Origin: Megaleporinus macrocephalus | Lineage: Eukaryota; Chordata; Actinopteri; Characiformes; Anostomidae | Length of the DNA stretch: 64,000 bases | NCBI GenBank assembly: GCA_021613375.1 | Contig: CM038705.1 | Coordinates: 5,948,364 to 6,012,363, forward strand | Direction: 5' to 3' | Part shown: positions 1 through 11,469 of the stretch, one piece after another | Position numbering within the stretch: the first letter of the stretch is position 1 | How the letters are laid out: the number at the start of each line of letters is the position of its first letter | Position numbers and translations under genes: made by a program | Notes under the pieces: model-generated | The model's input: only the letters and a program-made list of their open reading frames with translations | What the model was told of the DNA's origin: nothing | Databases searched by the model: none

Positions 1-265
1 TTCGGGGAGTTGGGGTTCGGTGAGTCGGGTTTCGGAGAGTTGGGTTTGGTGAGTCGAGTTTCGGGGAGTTGGGTTCGGTGAGTCAAGTTTCGGAGAGTTG
101 GGTTTGGTGAGTCGAGTTTCGGAGAGTTGGGTTTGGTGAGTCGGGTTTGGTGAGTCGAGTTTCGGTGAGTCGGGTTTGGTGAGTCGAGTTTCGGGGAGTT
201 GGGGTTCGATGAGTCGAGTTTCGGAGAGTCGAGTTTGGTGAGTCGAGTTTCGGGGAGTTGGGTTT
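1..265. repeat. Minisatellite, 14/29-bp units (GAGTCGAGTTTCGG family)
   Basis: Tandem units alternate GAGTCGAGTTTCGG and GAGTTGGGTTTGGT, giving a 29-bp dimer with some single units. The array runs off the left edge of the window. The open frame starting inside it at 199 is not considered a gene. Confidence 0.85.
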
Positions 266-1120
266 CTGTCTGCCTCAATGTGACTACAAAGAGTATCTGG
301 ATATGCGAGCGGTGTCTGGGAGTCCGGGGGGCTACAGATTGCTACAGCTGCCCGTCTGGCTCTCCTCTCTTGGCATGTGTTTCGTCTTCGTATTGCATCA
401 AATATTGTTCAGTATTATTGCATGCGATAAACGTGAGGAAATGTCCCGATAATAAATTCTCAGTATCGTTCAGACCTGGACAGGACTGTACTGTGAGAGT
501 TCTCTGAATGAACCCTCAAAGTGAGTGCACTGTTGCTAATATATCGTTGCTCCAGCCTGTAGAGGGTTGATGCTGGTTGTACAAGTCTTGTTCAGAATAA
601 TCAAAATGATATCTTTATGATGAAACAGCAAGACATCTGAATAATCTTATTAAAATCCTATCTCCTCTCCCGTCATCCGCCGTCCGGCCTCCCTTAACAA
701 TTAATAGTAAATAAAAAGCAACAGAGAGAAGGAAAGTGGAGAATTGTTTTAATGAGTGTTGCGTTTCATCAGGGTCTTATTTTTAATTTAGAGTCAAATC
801 AGAACATATTAGATAAAAGATGCATGAGGGAAGAAGATGCTCCTCGATTTCGTTTTCCACCAATTCTGGGAGATGAGGTTTTGTTGGCTCCTAAAAAATG
901 TAATAGCAGGAAGTTTGCAGGCCTGATGAGCTTCAGCTTGCATTTATGAAAACCTGCTGCAGATATTATTGTTGACCCACATACTTACATATTAGAAATC
1001 TGTCAGCGGACCTGAATGTGTGGAAGTCTGCACGAGTCCTGCAGCTGTTGAAGGTGGCGACCCATCCAAATGAGACAATCAGGGCCCAATTTCTGAGCTG
1101 TCAGTACTGGACTAGATTCT
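266..1120. other. Unannotated sequence (probable mrpl13 intron)
   Basis: Single-copy looking, AT-rich sequence. Two short open frames occur (to 507 and 752-949) but show no domain, splice context or conserved motif that I recognise. Confidence 0.4.
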
Positions 1121-1124
1121 GACA

Positions 1125-1615
1125 CCACTGTTAAAACCAATAACAAGAAAAAAGGAAGTAGAAAAAAACAACAAGAAACAGCTGTACCGATAAAAAACCA
1201 TATTGTTGGGTTTTTTTTTTGTTTTTTTGTTGTTGTTTTTTTGCAATAATAGTTTTATTCAATTTTCAATTATACAAAAAAAACATTACATACACAAAAC
1301 AAACGAAAACCAATAACACGAAAAACAGAAGGAGTAAAAAACAAGAAGCAGCTGTACTGACATATTATTGAGTAACAAATATACTTCAGCCATATATAAA
1401 CATAACCGTATTGGGGTTTTTTTGTTGTTTTTTTTTTTGCAATAATAGTTTTATTTAATTTTCAGTTATACAAAAAAAAACTATTACATACACATAACAA
1501 ACCAAAAACCAATAACAAGAAAAAATAGAAGGGAAAAAAAACAAGAAACAGCTGTACTGATATATTATTGAGTAACGTGCTTCAGCCATATATAAACACA
1601 ACCATATTATTATAT
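1125..1615. repeat. Tandem duplication, about 170-200 bp units, 2.5 copies
   Basis: The blocks with ACAAGAAACAGCTGTAC recur at about 1173, 1343 and 1542. The GCAATAATAGTTTTATT blocks recur at about 1243 and 1439. Poly(T) and poly(A) runs inside the units vary in length. Confidence 0.75.
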
Positions 1616-1641
1616 TTATTTAATTAATTAATTTATTTTTT

Positions 1642-1770
1642 TCCATAGTATTTTTGGCCAAATCTGCGTGTCTGAGAATCATACTGTCGGAACTGGCATG
1701 CCCCAAGGTTCCATTTTTGGGCCCTTACTGTTTATGGCATATGTTGATGATATATTTAATAAATTATAAA
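1642..1770 (+). mobile_element. LINE reverse transcriptase relic
   Basis: Reading from 1683 in one frame gives TVGTGMPQGSIFGPLLF and then AYVDD, followed by a stop after NKL. MPQGS-GPLLF-YVDD corresponds to the PQG and catalytic Y-x-DD motifs of non-LTR reverse transcriptases. Only about 40 codons survive, flanked by repeats. The clade cannot be fixed from this piece. Confidence 0.7.
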
Positions 1771-2525
1771 TTGTTTTATTAGTTGTAGTTTGGTACTTCT
1801 GGTTGTTTCATTGGTTTGGGTAGTTTTATTTAGTGCATGAGTTTAAGTTGTTAATTTAATTTAGTTTGGTTTCATAGTTTTGTTGGTTAATTATAGCTAG
1901 TTTGGTTAGATTTTCAGATAATTAGTTGTAGTTACTTTTAGTTGTAGTTTATTAGATAATTTTAGTTTGATTAGTTAATATGTTAGGTTTTAGTCTTAGC
2001 GTTAGTTTTAGTTCATTAGGTTTAATTATAATTGGTTAGTTTTAGTTTGGTTGATTATTTAGTTTTAGCTAATATGATTAGTCAGTTTGATTAGTTTTAG
2101 TGCATTAGTTTTAATTAAAGTGGTTAGTTTTAGTTTGTTTGGTTGATTATTTAGTTTTAGCCAGTTTGATTAGTTTGATTAGTTTTAGTGCATTAGTTTT
2201 AATTAAAGTTGGTTAGTTTTAGTTTGTTTGGTTGATTATTTAGTTTTCGCTAATATGGTTAGTTAGTTTGATTAGTTTTAGTTCATTAGTTTTAATTAAA
2301 GTCGGTTAGTTTTAGTTTGTTTGGTTGATTATTTAGTTTTAGCTAATATGGTTAGTCAGTTTGATTAGTTTTAGTGCATTAGTTTTAATTAAAGTCGGTT
2401 AGTTTTAGTTTGTTTGGTTGATTATTTAGTTTTAGCCAGTTTGGTTACTTAGTTTGATTAGTTTTAGTTAAAAAGTTTTAGTTGGCTGGTTGTAGTTGGT
2501 CAGTTTTAGTTAGTTTTGTGTCAGA
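1771..2525. repeat. TTAGTTTTAGT-rich satellite, about 90-bp higher unit
   Basis: A low-complexity TTAG/TTTTAG sequence with a clear longer unit of about 90 bp containing CATTAGTTTTAATTAAAGT, recurring near 2105, 2192, 2285 and 2377. It belongs to the same family as the arrays at 3299-6420. Confidence 0.8.
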
Positions 2526-2691
2526 GAGTCTTGCTTCTCCCATAATGCTCTGTTTTACTGTCCTAACTCTGAAGGTGTGGAGCTGCTGGTGAGTAATCTC
2601 TGACTATGAGTGAATCCTGGAGGTGGCGGTAGAGCCCTGAGGGTTTTTATATCATGGTGTTATTCTCTGGTGGTGGTTATTCTCGCGCTGT

Positions 2692-2787
2692 GGAGCGTTG
2701 TGGAGCGCTGTGGAGCGCTGTGGAGCGCTGTGGAGCGCTGTGGAGCGCTGTGGAGCGCTGTGGAGCGCTGTGGAGCGCTGTGGAGCG
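2692..2787. repeat. 10-bp minisatellite (TGGAGCGCTG)n
   Basis: About nine to ten near-perfect tandem copies of TGGAGCGCTG, unusually GC-rich for this region. Confidence 0.92.
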
Positions 2788-3298
2788 TGTAATTAAAACA
2801 GCAGAGGAAAGTGAGACTTTAATGAGATAATGAGATGTTCAGCATTGCTCTTTTAATTAAATCTGAGAAAAAAAAGATCACAGAGGATTTCCACAGGTCT
2901 GCTGCTCCTGCTGCTGCTCTACCGCTGACCAGTGCACACTGAGAGTCACACTGCCCACCACCACCTCCACCTCCTCCACCACCTCCTCGCCCACTGCTGA
3001 AATGAAGTTGGAATCAGACACTGTGGTGAAATAAACACCCAGCAGGACTCGTTTACAGCTCAGTTTTATGTGGCGCTGAGTGGAGAGCAGCTCGTTAGGA
3101 ACGTCAGGAAAAGTCTGGGACGCACAGACTGCGGGGCCTACGGCTACTACAGCTAGAACCGGGCCAAAGAACGCAGAACGTTTCTGTGACGGCCCTCAAC
3201 TTGTGTAGGGTGCGTGTGATGCGGGACAGTCGCGCACCTACTGGGACAACTGGTAAAATCCGACAGATGCTGTTTTTGAAAGGTTCAAGCTGTGACCT
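2788..3298. other. Unannotated sequence between arrays
   Basis: Single-copy looking sequence with a CCACCTCC-rich stretch near 2955-2990. No exon or RNA gene is evident. Confidence 0.35.
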
Positions 3299-4665
3299 TA
3301 TTAGATTGTGTTGTTTGTGTGGTTGATTGGTTAGTTATAGCTGGTTTAGTTAGTTTTAGTCTGTGCTTTAGTTTGTGGATAGTTTTAGTTCATTTTAGTT
3401 GTAGTTGGTTAGATTGTGTTGTTTGTGTGGTTGATTGGTTAGTTATAGCTGGTTTGGTTAGTTTTAGTCTGTGCTTTAGTTTTTGGATAGTTTTAGTTCA
3501 TTTTAGTTGTAGTTGGTTAGATTGTGTTGTTTGTGTGGTTGATTGGTTAGTTATAGCTGGTTTACTTAGTTTTAGTCTGTGCTTTAGTTTGTGGATAGTT
3601 TTAGTTCATTTTAGTTGTAGTTGGTTAGATTGTGTTGTTTCTGTGGTTGATTGGTTAGTTATAGCTGGTTTGGTTAGTTTTAGTCTGTGCTTTAGTTTTT
3701 GGATAGTTTTAATTCATTTTAGTTGTACTTGGTTAGATTGTGTTGTTTGTGTGGTTGATTGGTTAGTTATAGCTGGTTTAGTTAGTTTTAGTCTGTGCTT
3801 TAGTTTGTGGATAGTTTTAGTTCATTTTAGTTGTAGTTGGTTAGATTGTGTTGTTTGTGTGGTTGATTGGTTAGTTATAGCTGGTTTGGTTAGTTTTAGT
3901 CTGTGCTTTAGTTTTTGGATAGTTTTAGTTCATTTTAGTTGTAGTTGGTTAGATTGTGTTGTTTGTGTGGTTGATTGGTTAGTTATAGCTGGTTTACTTA
4001 GTTTTAGTCTGTGCTTTAGTTTGTGGATAGTTTTAGTTCATTTTAGTTGTAGTTGGTTAGATTGTGTTGTTTCTGTGGTTGATTGGTTAGTTATAGCTGG
4101 TTTGGTTAGTTTTAGTCTGTGCTTTAGTTTTTGGATAGTTTTAATTCATTTTAGTTGTACTTGGTTAGATTGTGTTGTTTGTGTGGTTGATTGGTTAGTT
4201 ATAGCTGGTTTAGTTAGTTTTAGTCTGTGCTTTAGTTTGTGGATAGTTTTTAGTTCATTTTAGTTGTAGTTGGTTAGATTGTGTTGTTTGTTTGTGGTTG
4301 ATTGGTTAGTTATAGCTGGTTTGGTTAGTTTTAGTCTGTGCTTTAGTTTTTGGATAGTTTTAGTTCATTGTAGTTGTAGTTGGTTAGATTGTGTTGTTTG
4401 TGTGGTTGATTGGTTAGTTATAGCTGGTTTGGTTAGTTTTAGTCTGTGCTTTAGTTTTTGGATAGTTTTAATTCATTTTAGTTGTAGTTGGTTAGATTGT
4501 GTTGTTTGTGTGGTTGATTGAATAGTTATAGCTGGTTTGGTTAGTTTTAGTCTGTGCTTTAGTTTTTGGATAGTTTTAGTTCATTTTAGTTGTAGTTGGT
4601 TAGATTGTGTTGTTTGTGTGGTTGATTGGTTAGTTATAGCTAGTTTGGTTAGTTTTAGTCTGTTG
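3299..4665. repeat. 108-bp minisatellite with 432-bp higher-order unit
   Basis: About 12 tandem units contain TTAGATTGTGTTGTTTGTG and a TAGTTATAGCTGG segment. Unit variants recur in fours: the first four units repeat in the same order in the next four, giving a 432-bp higher-order repeat. Because 108 is divisible by three, one frame stays open for 323 codons; that frame is a satellite artefact, not a protein gene. Confidence 0.92.
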
Positions 4666-6420
4666 TAGTTGGTTAGGTAGTTTTTATTTGGTTGGTTATT
4701 TTTAGCTTAAAAAATTAGTTTCAATTGTAGTTGGTTAGTTTTGGTTTGTTTGGTTGATTATTTAGTTTTAGATAGTTTGGTTAGTTATAGTCTGTGCCTT
4801 AGTTGTAGTTGATCATATTTAGGTTGGTTACCTGTAGTTGATTAGTTCTAGTATGCTTTTTGATTTGTTGGTTGTTTGATCAGTTTGATCAGTTTTTGTA
4901 TGTGTAGTATGTGTTTTTTTGGGTAGTTTTAGTTCATTTTAGTTGTACTTGGTTAGATTGTGTTGTTTGTGTGGTTGGTTGATTGATTAGTTATAGCTGG
5001 TTTGGTTAGTTTTAGTCTGTGCTTTAGTTTTTGGATAGTTTTAGTTCATTTTAGTTGTAGTTGGTTAGATTGTGTTGTTTGTGTGGTTGATTGGTTAGTT
5101 ATAGCTAGTTTGGTTAGTTTTAGTCTGTTGTAGTTGGTTAGGTAGTTTTTATTTGGTTGGTTATTTTTAGCTTAAAAAATTAGTTTCAATTGTAGTTGGT
5201 TAGTTTTGGTTTGTTTGGTTGATTATTTAGTTTTAGATAGTTTGGTTAGTTATAGTCTGTGCCTTAGTTGTAGTTGATCATATTTAGGTTGGTTACCTGT
5301 AGTTGATTAGTTCTAGTATGCTTTTTGATTTGTTGGTTGTTTGATCAGTTTGATCAGTTTTTGTATGTGTTTTTTTGGGTAGTTTTAGTTCATTTTAGTT
5401 GTAGTTGGTTAGATTGTGTTGTTTGTGTGGTTGATTGGTTAGTTATAGCTGGTTTGGTTAGTTTTAGTCTGTGCTTTAGTTTTTGGATAGTTTTAGTTCA
5501 TTTTAGTTGTACTTGGTTAGATTGTGTTGTTTGTGTGGTTGATTGGTTAGTTATAGCTAGTTTGGTTAGTTTTAGTCTGTTGTTGTTGGTTAGGTAGTTT
5601 TTATTTGGTTGGTTATTTTTAGCTTAAGAAATTAGTTCCAATCGTAGTTGGTTAGTGTTGGTTTGTTTGGTTGATTATTTAGTTTTAGATAGTTTGGTTA
5701 GTTATAGTCTGTGTCTTAGTTGTAGTTGATCATATTTAGGTTGGTTACCTGTAGTTGATTAGTTCTAGTATGCTTTTTGATTTGTTGGTTGTTTGATCAG
5801 TTTTTGTATGTGTAGTATGTGTTTTTGGGTAGTTTTAGTTCATTTTAGTTGTACTTGGTTAGATAGTTTTGTTTGGTTGGTTGATTGATTAGCTTTGGCT
5901 TGTTTGGCTAGTTTTAGTACATTTGTTTTAATTGTAGTTGGTTGGTTATTTAGTGATGACTTTTATGGTCAACTTTCTTTAGTTTGGTTATTTGTAGTTG
6001 GTTAGTTCTAGTTTGTTGTTGGTGTGATTGGTTTGTTACAGCTAGTTTGGTTAGTTTTAGCATGTGCATTAGTTTTTTGGGTAATTCATTTTAGTTGTAC
6101 TTGGTTAGATAGTTTTGGTTGGTTGCTTGGTTGATTTAGTTTTGGTCTGAGTTTGTTTGGTTGGTCAGTTATCTTTAGTTTAGTTACTTGTAGTTTTTTT
6201 AGTTCTAGTTTGTTGGTTGGTTAGTTTTAGTCTTTGTGTTAGTTTTAGTTAGTTTTAATTGTAGTTGGTTAATTTTAGTTAGTTTGGTTGATAGTATGGT
6301 TAGTTAGTTTGTTTAATTTTAGTCTGTGTATTAGTTTTCGTTAAATAGTTTCAGTTGGCTAGTTGTAGTTGGTTCGTTTTAGCTCGTTTTAGTTCTTTTT
6401 CTCCCATAGTTTTTCTGGAC
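4666..6420. repeat. Diverged satellite with about 455-bp unit
   Basis: A longer unit combines the 108-bp motif with TTGGTTAGGTAGTTTTTATT and a TTGATCATATTTAGG segment. It recurs near 4669, 5126 and 5578. From about 5870 the units decay into irregular GGTTAGTTTTAG sequence. Confidence 0.8.
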
Positions 6421-7590
6421 TAATTCTGAAAATGTGAAGCCGCTGGTGTGTAATCGCTGACCGAGAATTAAGTCTACCCGGCAGCGGTAGAGCCCTGAGG
6501 GTATTTATAACAGTGGTGTGAAATGAATTACATTCTGTAGGGGGAGCCGAAGACCAAAAATACCTGCTCTAGATTATTATAAATAGTGATGGACCTGGAC
6601 ACAGATCTGCTATAACCCTTATCTGTCCTGAAACTGATACCGATTGTGTTATGAAGTACTGTTACAGATTCAGAGGGCAGTCAAGGCTCAGGTTTTATTG
6701 TGTGTGGTTCTGGTTTAGGAACGTAACTCCATTCATCTTAGCCTGTCCACGCAGTGCAGGATCTCCAGCACGGATACAGCCTCTCAACTCGCTCTAATCC
6801 AGGATCTAATGTAGGAAAACATGACCGAGGTTCAGCTCCACCTCGCCAAGTCACAGGATTCACAGGAAGCGCCGCTTCAGGATCATAAAATGGTTCGATT
6901 TGATATCCTGGCCAGTGAGAAGATCTTAAATCCAGTTTATATGTGTAATGTTTGGCGTGAGGTTATTATGAGACTTATTTCTGGACAATTGTGTGTGTTG
7001 TAAGTCGGAAATAAGTTGTGAATTTCACTTTACTAGCCTATAAATGAACTGCTCACAACTGTGCACGATTATAGTGAGCTCACTTCACTTGATGGTATCA
7101 CGTAAAACAAGTATCCTTAAACGCTTCTGTAATTCATTCATTCTGTTTGTCTGAACTGTCGCTTTAAGGCTGAGCTTTGCTCTGAGCAGCTTGTTGGCGG
7201 TGAGGAGCACATCAGAGCGGACCCCCTGTAACAGCTCCTTTCCCCCCCGCACGTTGATTCACCACAAACTCGGCTCATTGAGCTCCGAGCTCCAAACGTT
7301 CAGGTCTTCATCCTCACTGCAGTGCTGATGGGAAGCTGCTGTGATGTTCAGCAGAGTGTTGATGAAGATCTGATGTCGGGCTGAGATCAACACTGTACTC
7401 ACCGATGCAGCCTCAACCTTCAGCCAGAAGCATCCCGAACTGGAATGTATTCCACGATGGTGTGGAGTTCATGCAGTGATGTTGAACATTGCTGTGAGGA
7501 TTGGATTGAGTGTTAGTGAGGTCACGTACTGTTGTCAAACATTGCTGTGAGGATTTGGTTGAGTATTAGTGAGGTCAGGTACTGACCAGA
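6421..7590. other. Unannotated sequence (probable mrpl13 intron)
   Basis: The left edge (6405-6530) resembles 2550-2660, sharing GGTAGAGCCCTGAGGGT. Near 7480-7580 a segment of about 75 bp with AACATTGCTGTGAGGATT is present twice. No coding exon is recognised. Confidence 0.4.
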
Positions 7591-7599
7591 GTGACCCTC

Positions 7600-8170
7600 T
7601 GCTGCCGTTACATGTTCTTTTTCCAAGTTCGGGCTTCGTTAGTGATCACACTAGATGAACTGAGCCAGAGTCCAACAGAACCGTGCCTGGACACACTAGT
7701 CAAACAAACTTTGGGGGTCAAACGGCTCCTAGTGCAGCAAAGACAGCTGCTAGTCGGACTGGGAGGCTTAATAAGGTCCTGGTAGGTGGTCACAGGTATC
7801 TGGAGCCATGCTGGCTGCAGAGCATCCCACAGCTGCTGGAGGGAACGTGGAGGAGGATCCATAGAGCCAACATCACCATCCAGGAGGTCCCACAGATGCT
7901 CAGTTGGGTTAGAGTCTGGGGAATTAGGGGTCCAGGCTAGTACTTGGTCAGCTCTTCCATCCAATGTGGGACATTTCTAGTCGTGTGACATGTGGCACTG
8001 TCTTGCTGGAAGACCCCATCCACCCCAGAGAAGACCATCAGCATGTATGGATGGATTCAGACCCAGATCAGTTGAGAGTGTCTTCCACATGGATGAGTGG
8101 GTCCAGAGAATGCCACCAAAACAGTCCCCAGACCAGAACACTCCCACCTCCACACTTGTGTTCTTCCAGC
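7600..8170 (-). mobile_element. Tc1/mariner transposase relic
   Basis: On the - strand, broken frames encode GGGSVLVWG (near 8125-8152), FQQDSATCHTTRNVPHW (near 7950-8010) and SPDSNPTEHLWDLL (near 7885-7920). The spacing between the FQQD aspartate and the HLW-adjacent glutamate fits a DD34E transposase. Stops and at least one frameshift make it non-functional. I could not define the inverted ends. Confidence 0.8.
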
Positions 8171-8287
8171 AATGATCTCAATGGTCATAATAATGTGATT
8201 CAGATCATTTACAGATCAAAGTAAGTGGCTGCTGGTGGAGCAAACGCTGGTACTTATCTGAGAAAGAGGCTGAAAGAACAGACAGTC

Positions 8288-8355
8288 CACGCAACGTCCT
8301 TTCAGTTCAGTTTGAGAGAGTGAGAGTGAGAGAGTGAGAGAGTGAGAGTGAGAGA
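8288..8355. repeat. GA-rich microsatellite (GAGAGTGA)n
   Basis: Irregular GAGAGTGAGAGA repeats over about 65 bases. Confidence 0.75.
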
Positions 8356-8644
8356 GAGACTGACTTTGTGTGTTGGAATCAAACATTCAGAAAGTCATTA
8401 GTGAAGCCCACAGTAACCGAAGCCCACACTGAGGGTGTAGCGTGTTGTGGTCATTCAGTGGACACTGCGTATTGAATGTGTGACACGACCTTCATTCTTA
8501 CTCCGGCACCTAAAGAGCACTTGTTGGAACGGTGGTACTGTTGTCATGGTAACGGAGGATTCTCTGAGGGTGACCCTTAAAATCCTGCATCAAAGCCGCC
8601 AATAGTTCACAATCCAAGAACGAAAGATCAGCCCTGCAGTGATT

Positions 8645-9062
8645 ATAGAGAGCTATACAACATTATAGAGCTTTTAAATATAAAACAGAAGTTATATCGC
8701 CCCCTACGCTTCCTGTAGTGTATTACAGTCTGTCAGAATGACTGTGTAGATCATATAAACATTATAGACTCTTTTTAAATATAAAACAATAGAAGTTATA
8801 TCGCCCCCTACGCTTCCTGTAGTGTATTACAGTCTGTCAGAATGACTGTGTAGATCATATAAACATTATAGACTCTTTTTAAATATAATACAATAGAAGT
8901 TATATCACCCCCTACACTTCCTGTAGTGTATTACAGTCTGTCAGAATGACTGTGTAGATCATATAAACATTATAGACTCTTTTTAAATATAAAACAATAG
9001 AAGTTATATCACCCCCTACACTTCCTGTAGTGTATTACAGTCTGTCAGAATGACTGTGTGGA
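8645..9062. repeat. About 105-bp tandem repeat, four copies
   Basis: Four highly similar units contain AGAAGTTATATC, CTTCCTGTAGTGTATTACAG and TGACTGTGTAGATCATAT. Near-identity suggests recent expansion. Confidence 0.9.
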
Positions 9063-9106
9063 CTATATGAATATGTATATGTTTATATGAGCAGTTAATA
9101 ATAATG

Positions 9107-9110
9107 AAGG

Positions 9111-9143
<33 letters not shown>

Positions 9144-9260
9144 ATAAAAGTCTGTTTATCAGGACTGTTTTGTCTTGAAGTTAAATAATAATAATATTAA
9201 ATAATAATATAATAAAATTAAATTATAATATAATATTAAAATATTATAATATGAATTAAT
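9107..9260. repeat. (TTA)n microsatellite and AT-rich tract
   Basis: About ten TTA repeats at 9111-9141, then AATAATAT-rich low-complexity sequence to about 9260. Confidence 0.85.
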
Positions 9261-10479
9261 AATAGACACTAAGAGCAGAAGTTGTGTTTATTTATGATGA
9301 GCTGCAACTCAGTCAGTGTTGTCATCTGTTTGTGTGTGACCCACATAAATAGCGTGTAAAAGTTTAGGCTTGTAGTTTCATTAGTTTCTGGTTTAATGAG
9401 ACTGTTTAAGGTTTTAAGGTAGAAGATGCCGTGATGCATGTTTACTGTTTAAAAAAAAAAACAAGAAACTTTGTGTCTCTGCAGTTGTAAGCAAATTAAA
9501 AGAGCCCTGTGTTGCTGATTTGCTGAGAAATATGTTATCTTAAAATATGTTATGACGTTCTACACACACCACTGTCCATGTTATCAGCCCCACTGACTAG
9601 AGGTGGAAGGATCGATCGGCTATGTATCGGTGTCGGCCGATTTTTAATCAAAATAATAGTTTAACGGATCTCAAGAGCCGATCGATGGCATTAAACCAAT
9701 GAGCCTAATTTCTGTATTTCCAGCTAACGTTTCATCCTCCTTGAAACCCCCTCTGGCCAGCTCCCTGCAATTCCTATCTGAACCACTAGGTGGAAATACA
9801 TACCCTTTACATACCCAACACATAACACCTACGGCAGTTTCTGAACAGTGGGCGGAGCTAAAGTCTTTTAAGCCATATTTCTTTACTTTATACAAAATAA
9901 TACGTTTTCTGACTTTTAATAATCACAAGTTAGGATCTCAAACTGTTTGTGTTTGACATTTTCATATTAGCTGGTGCTCAGCCTTTAACTCTTTCATTAC
10001 CGCAGTAGTCTCTTGGCATAAGAGACACGAAACATATCCTGGTGTCCATCTCTCTTGAAATGACCGGTTCTCACTGTCGGCTGTGCCGTTCTTTAAATTC
10101 AGGACCCCACTTAGATAAATAAGTTAAGTTTAAGTAGATTCAATTGCTAACATAGCGGTGAAGCGTACTACACATGTATATCTACTGCTGCCACCGTCAG
10201 GTGAAAGGAAAAATTGCGGGCGGGCCACCAGTAATATATTCTTACCATTGATTCTTCTGGCCAATCTGTCTGTGGGCCACATTTGGCCCCAGGGCCGGAC
10301 ATTGGCCACCCCTGCTGTATGTACCCTGTATGTCCTGTGGGGAAGCTGATAATGGGCAGTGAGGGTAGAAATGAGGAGGTGTTACTAATAAAGTGCTCGG
10401 TCTGGTTTATTTCTGTATGTATATAGAGACTCTGTTTATTTCTCTAGTTAAAGTTTGTCTCTGTTTTTTCTCTCCGCAG
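9261..10479. other. Probable mrpl13 intron with degraded DNA-transposon pieces
   Basis: A small inverted pair, GATCGATCGGCT (near 9610) and AGCCGATCGATGG (near 9676), looks like a foldback relic. Near 10200-10320 the - strand reads CAGGGGTGGCCAATGTCCGG, which resembles the terminal repeat of fish hAT elements; the other end is not evident. No exon is seen before 10480. Confidence 0.4.
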
Positions 10480-10504
10480 GCCTGAAGACTACAGGATGAA
10501 GTGA
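10480..10504 (+). CDS. mrpl13: mrpl13 terminal coding exon (partial gene)
   Basis: This is the last coding exon of mitochondrial ribosomal protein L13 (uL13m), a structural protein of the large subunit of the mitochondrial ribosome. A strong acceptor (pyrimidine run, then CCGCAG) precedes a G that completes a codon, followed by PEDYRMK and TGA. Human MRPL13 ends, as I recall it, in PPEDYRL, so the match is short but specific. A poly(A) signal follows at 10571-10576. In mammals MRPL13 lies tail to tail with COL14A1, and the same arrangement appears here with the collagen on the opposite strand. I found no other mrpl13 exon in positions 1-10479, so the last intron would be over 10 kb. The identification depends on seven residues plus gene order. 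Confidence 0.75.
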
Positions 10505-10570
10505 CCCTCACGTTGCTTGTGACCGCTGCTGTTTGTTTTTTTTTTAATACTGTTCTCTGTTGTCTGAAAT

Positions 10571-10576
10571 AATAAA
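10571..10576 (+). terminator. mrpl13: Poly(A) signal AATAAA of mrpl13
   Basis: AATAAA lies about 67 bases after the mrpl13 stop codon. A GT/T-rich stretch follows from about 10592. Cleavage is expected near 10588-10595, giving a 3' UTR of roughly 90 bases. Confidence 0.75.
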
Positions 10577-10599
10577 ATGTATTGAAAAGGCTCGTTGTT

Positions 10600-11469
10600 A
10601 TTATTACGTGTGATGTGATCACTGATGCCCACCAGCATCAACATGGTCTAATCAGTTGCAGTACTGTGCAGAGGTTTTAGTCACTTTGGGGACATTATTA
10701 TATTTAAAAAACTATAATACAAGCTAACAGGAAGCTTTTACATACTCAGCTTTATAGTATTAATAGGGTAAGTAGAGCTTTTACATACATCACTGTGCTT
10801 ATTTAACCCTTTCCAAGCTTCTCCTTCTATAAACATCCCAGTATTATTATCAGTTCTCATCTAATACCTGCTTTGACTGCTCAGTACTTCATTAAGCTAA
10901 ATCAAGATTTGCTGCTGAAGGAACTGAACACATTCATACAATGTCTGGGGCGTCCAGGAGAAATCTGGAACCTAACTTTGTTCTTCAAACTGGATCAAGA
11001 TCTGATCTACTTCTCTCACAATAACATATTCATGTTACTTTGTATTGTATGTATGATTATTTACGTCTGTTCTAATCAGATCTGGTGGTGAACATACACT
11101 TATTGATCAGATGAAGACTTTTAAACTATCAGATTTGGTGTCTCAGACTTTTAGACAGTAGTAGAACTCCGTTCCAACTCCAGAGTGTCTGGTCTGATTG
11201 TGTGACTCTGGTTTCAGCTTTTTGATCGGATGCACGGATTCCAGATAACAACAGATTTTTCCCCCCATTAAGAATGAATAGGATAGAAAAGTGCCTCCAA
11301 TCTACTGAACTTCTGCTCCACCGACAGACACCGTTTCACATACACTGACTCAGGAAAGACCCCCGACCACGACTGCAGTGTTGGTTCAGCCTGCACTCGT
11401 CTGTTTCTCATTTTTTCCCCATCCCTCTTTTTCCCCTATAGAGGTCCATTCATTTTCAGTCACACCCAA
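10600..11469. other. Intergenic sequence between mrpl13 and col14a1-like gene
   Basis: It contains a dispersed repeat (10865-11100) described separately; the rest is single-copy looking, with no coding or RNA gene recognised. Confidence 0.4.
10865..11100 (+). repeat. Dispersed repeat, copy 1 (inverted copy at 58630-58870)
   Basis: About 230 bases including CATTCATACAATGTCTGGGG and GAACCTAAC are present in inverse orientation at 58630-58870 with few differences. The peptide from one frame ([17 protein letters not shown]) is the same in both copies, but I take this as recent duplication, not proof of coding. Confidence 0.85.

Noticed and set aside
820..949. Possible mrpl13 exon
   Set aside because: The frame (MREEDAPRFRFPPILGD) does not resemble L13 and has no good splice sites.
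3292..4263. 323-codon open frame with repeated CVVDWLVIAGL segments
   Set aside because: It follows the 108-bp satellite exactly, has no non-repeat part, and has neither splice nor promoter context.
9671..9956. Overlapping open frames on both strands
   Set aside because: The region carries foldback repeat sequence; neither frame shows a domain or fits mrpl13.
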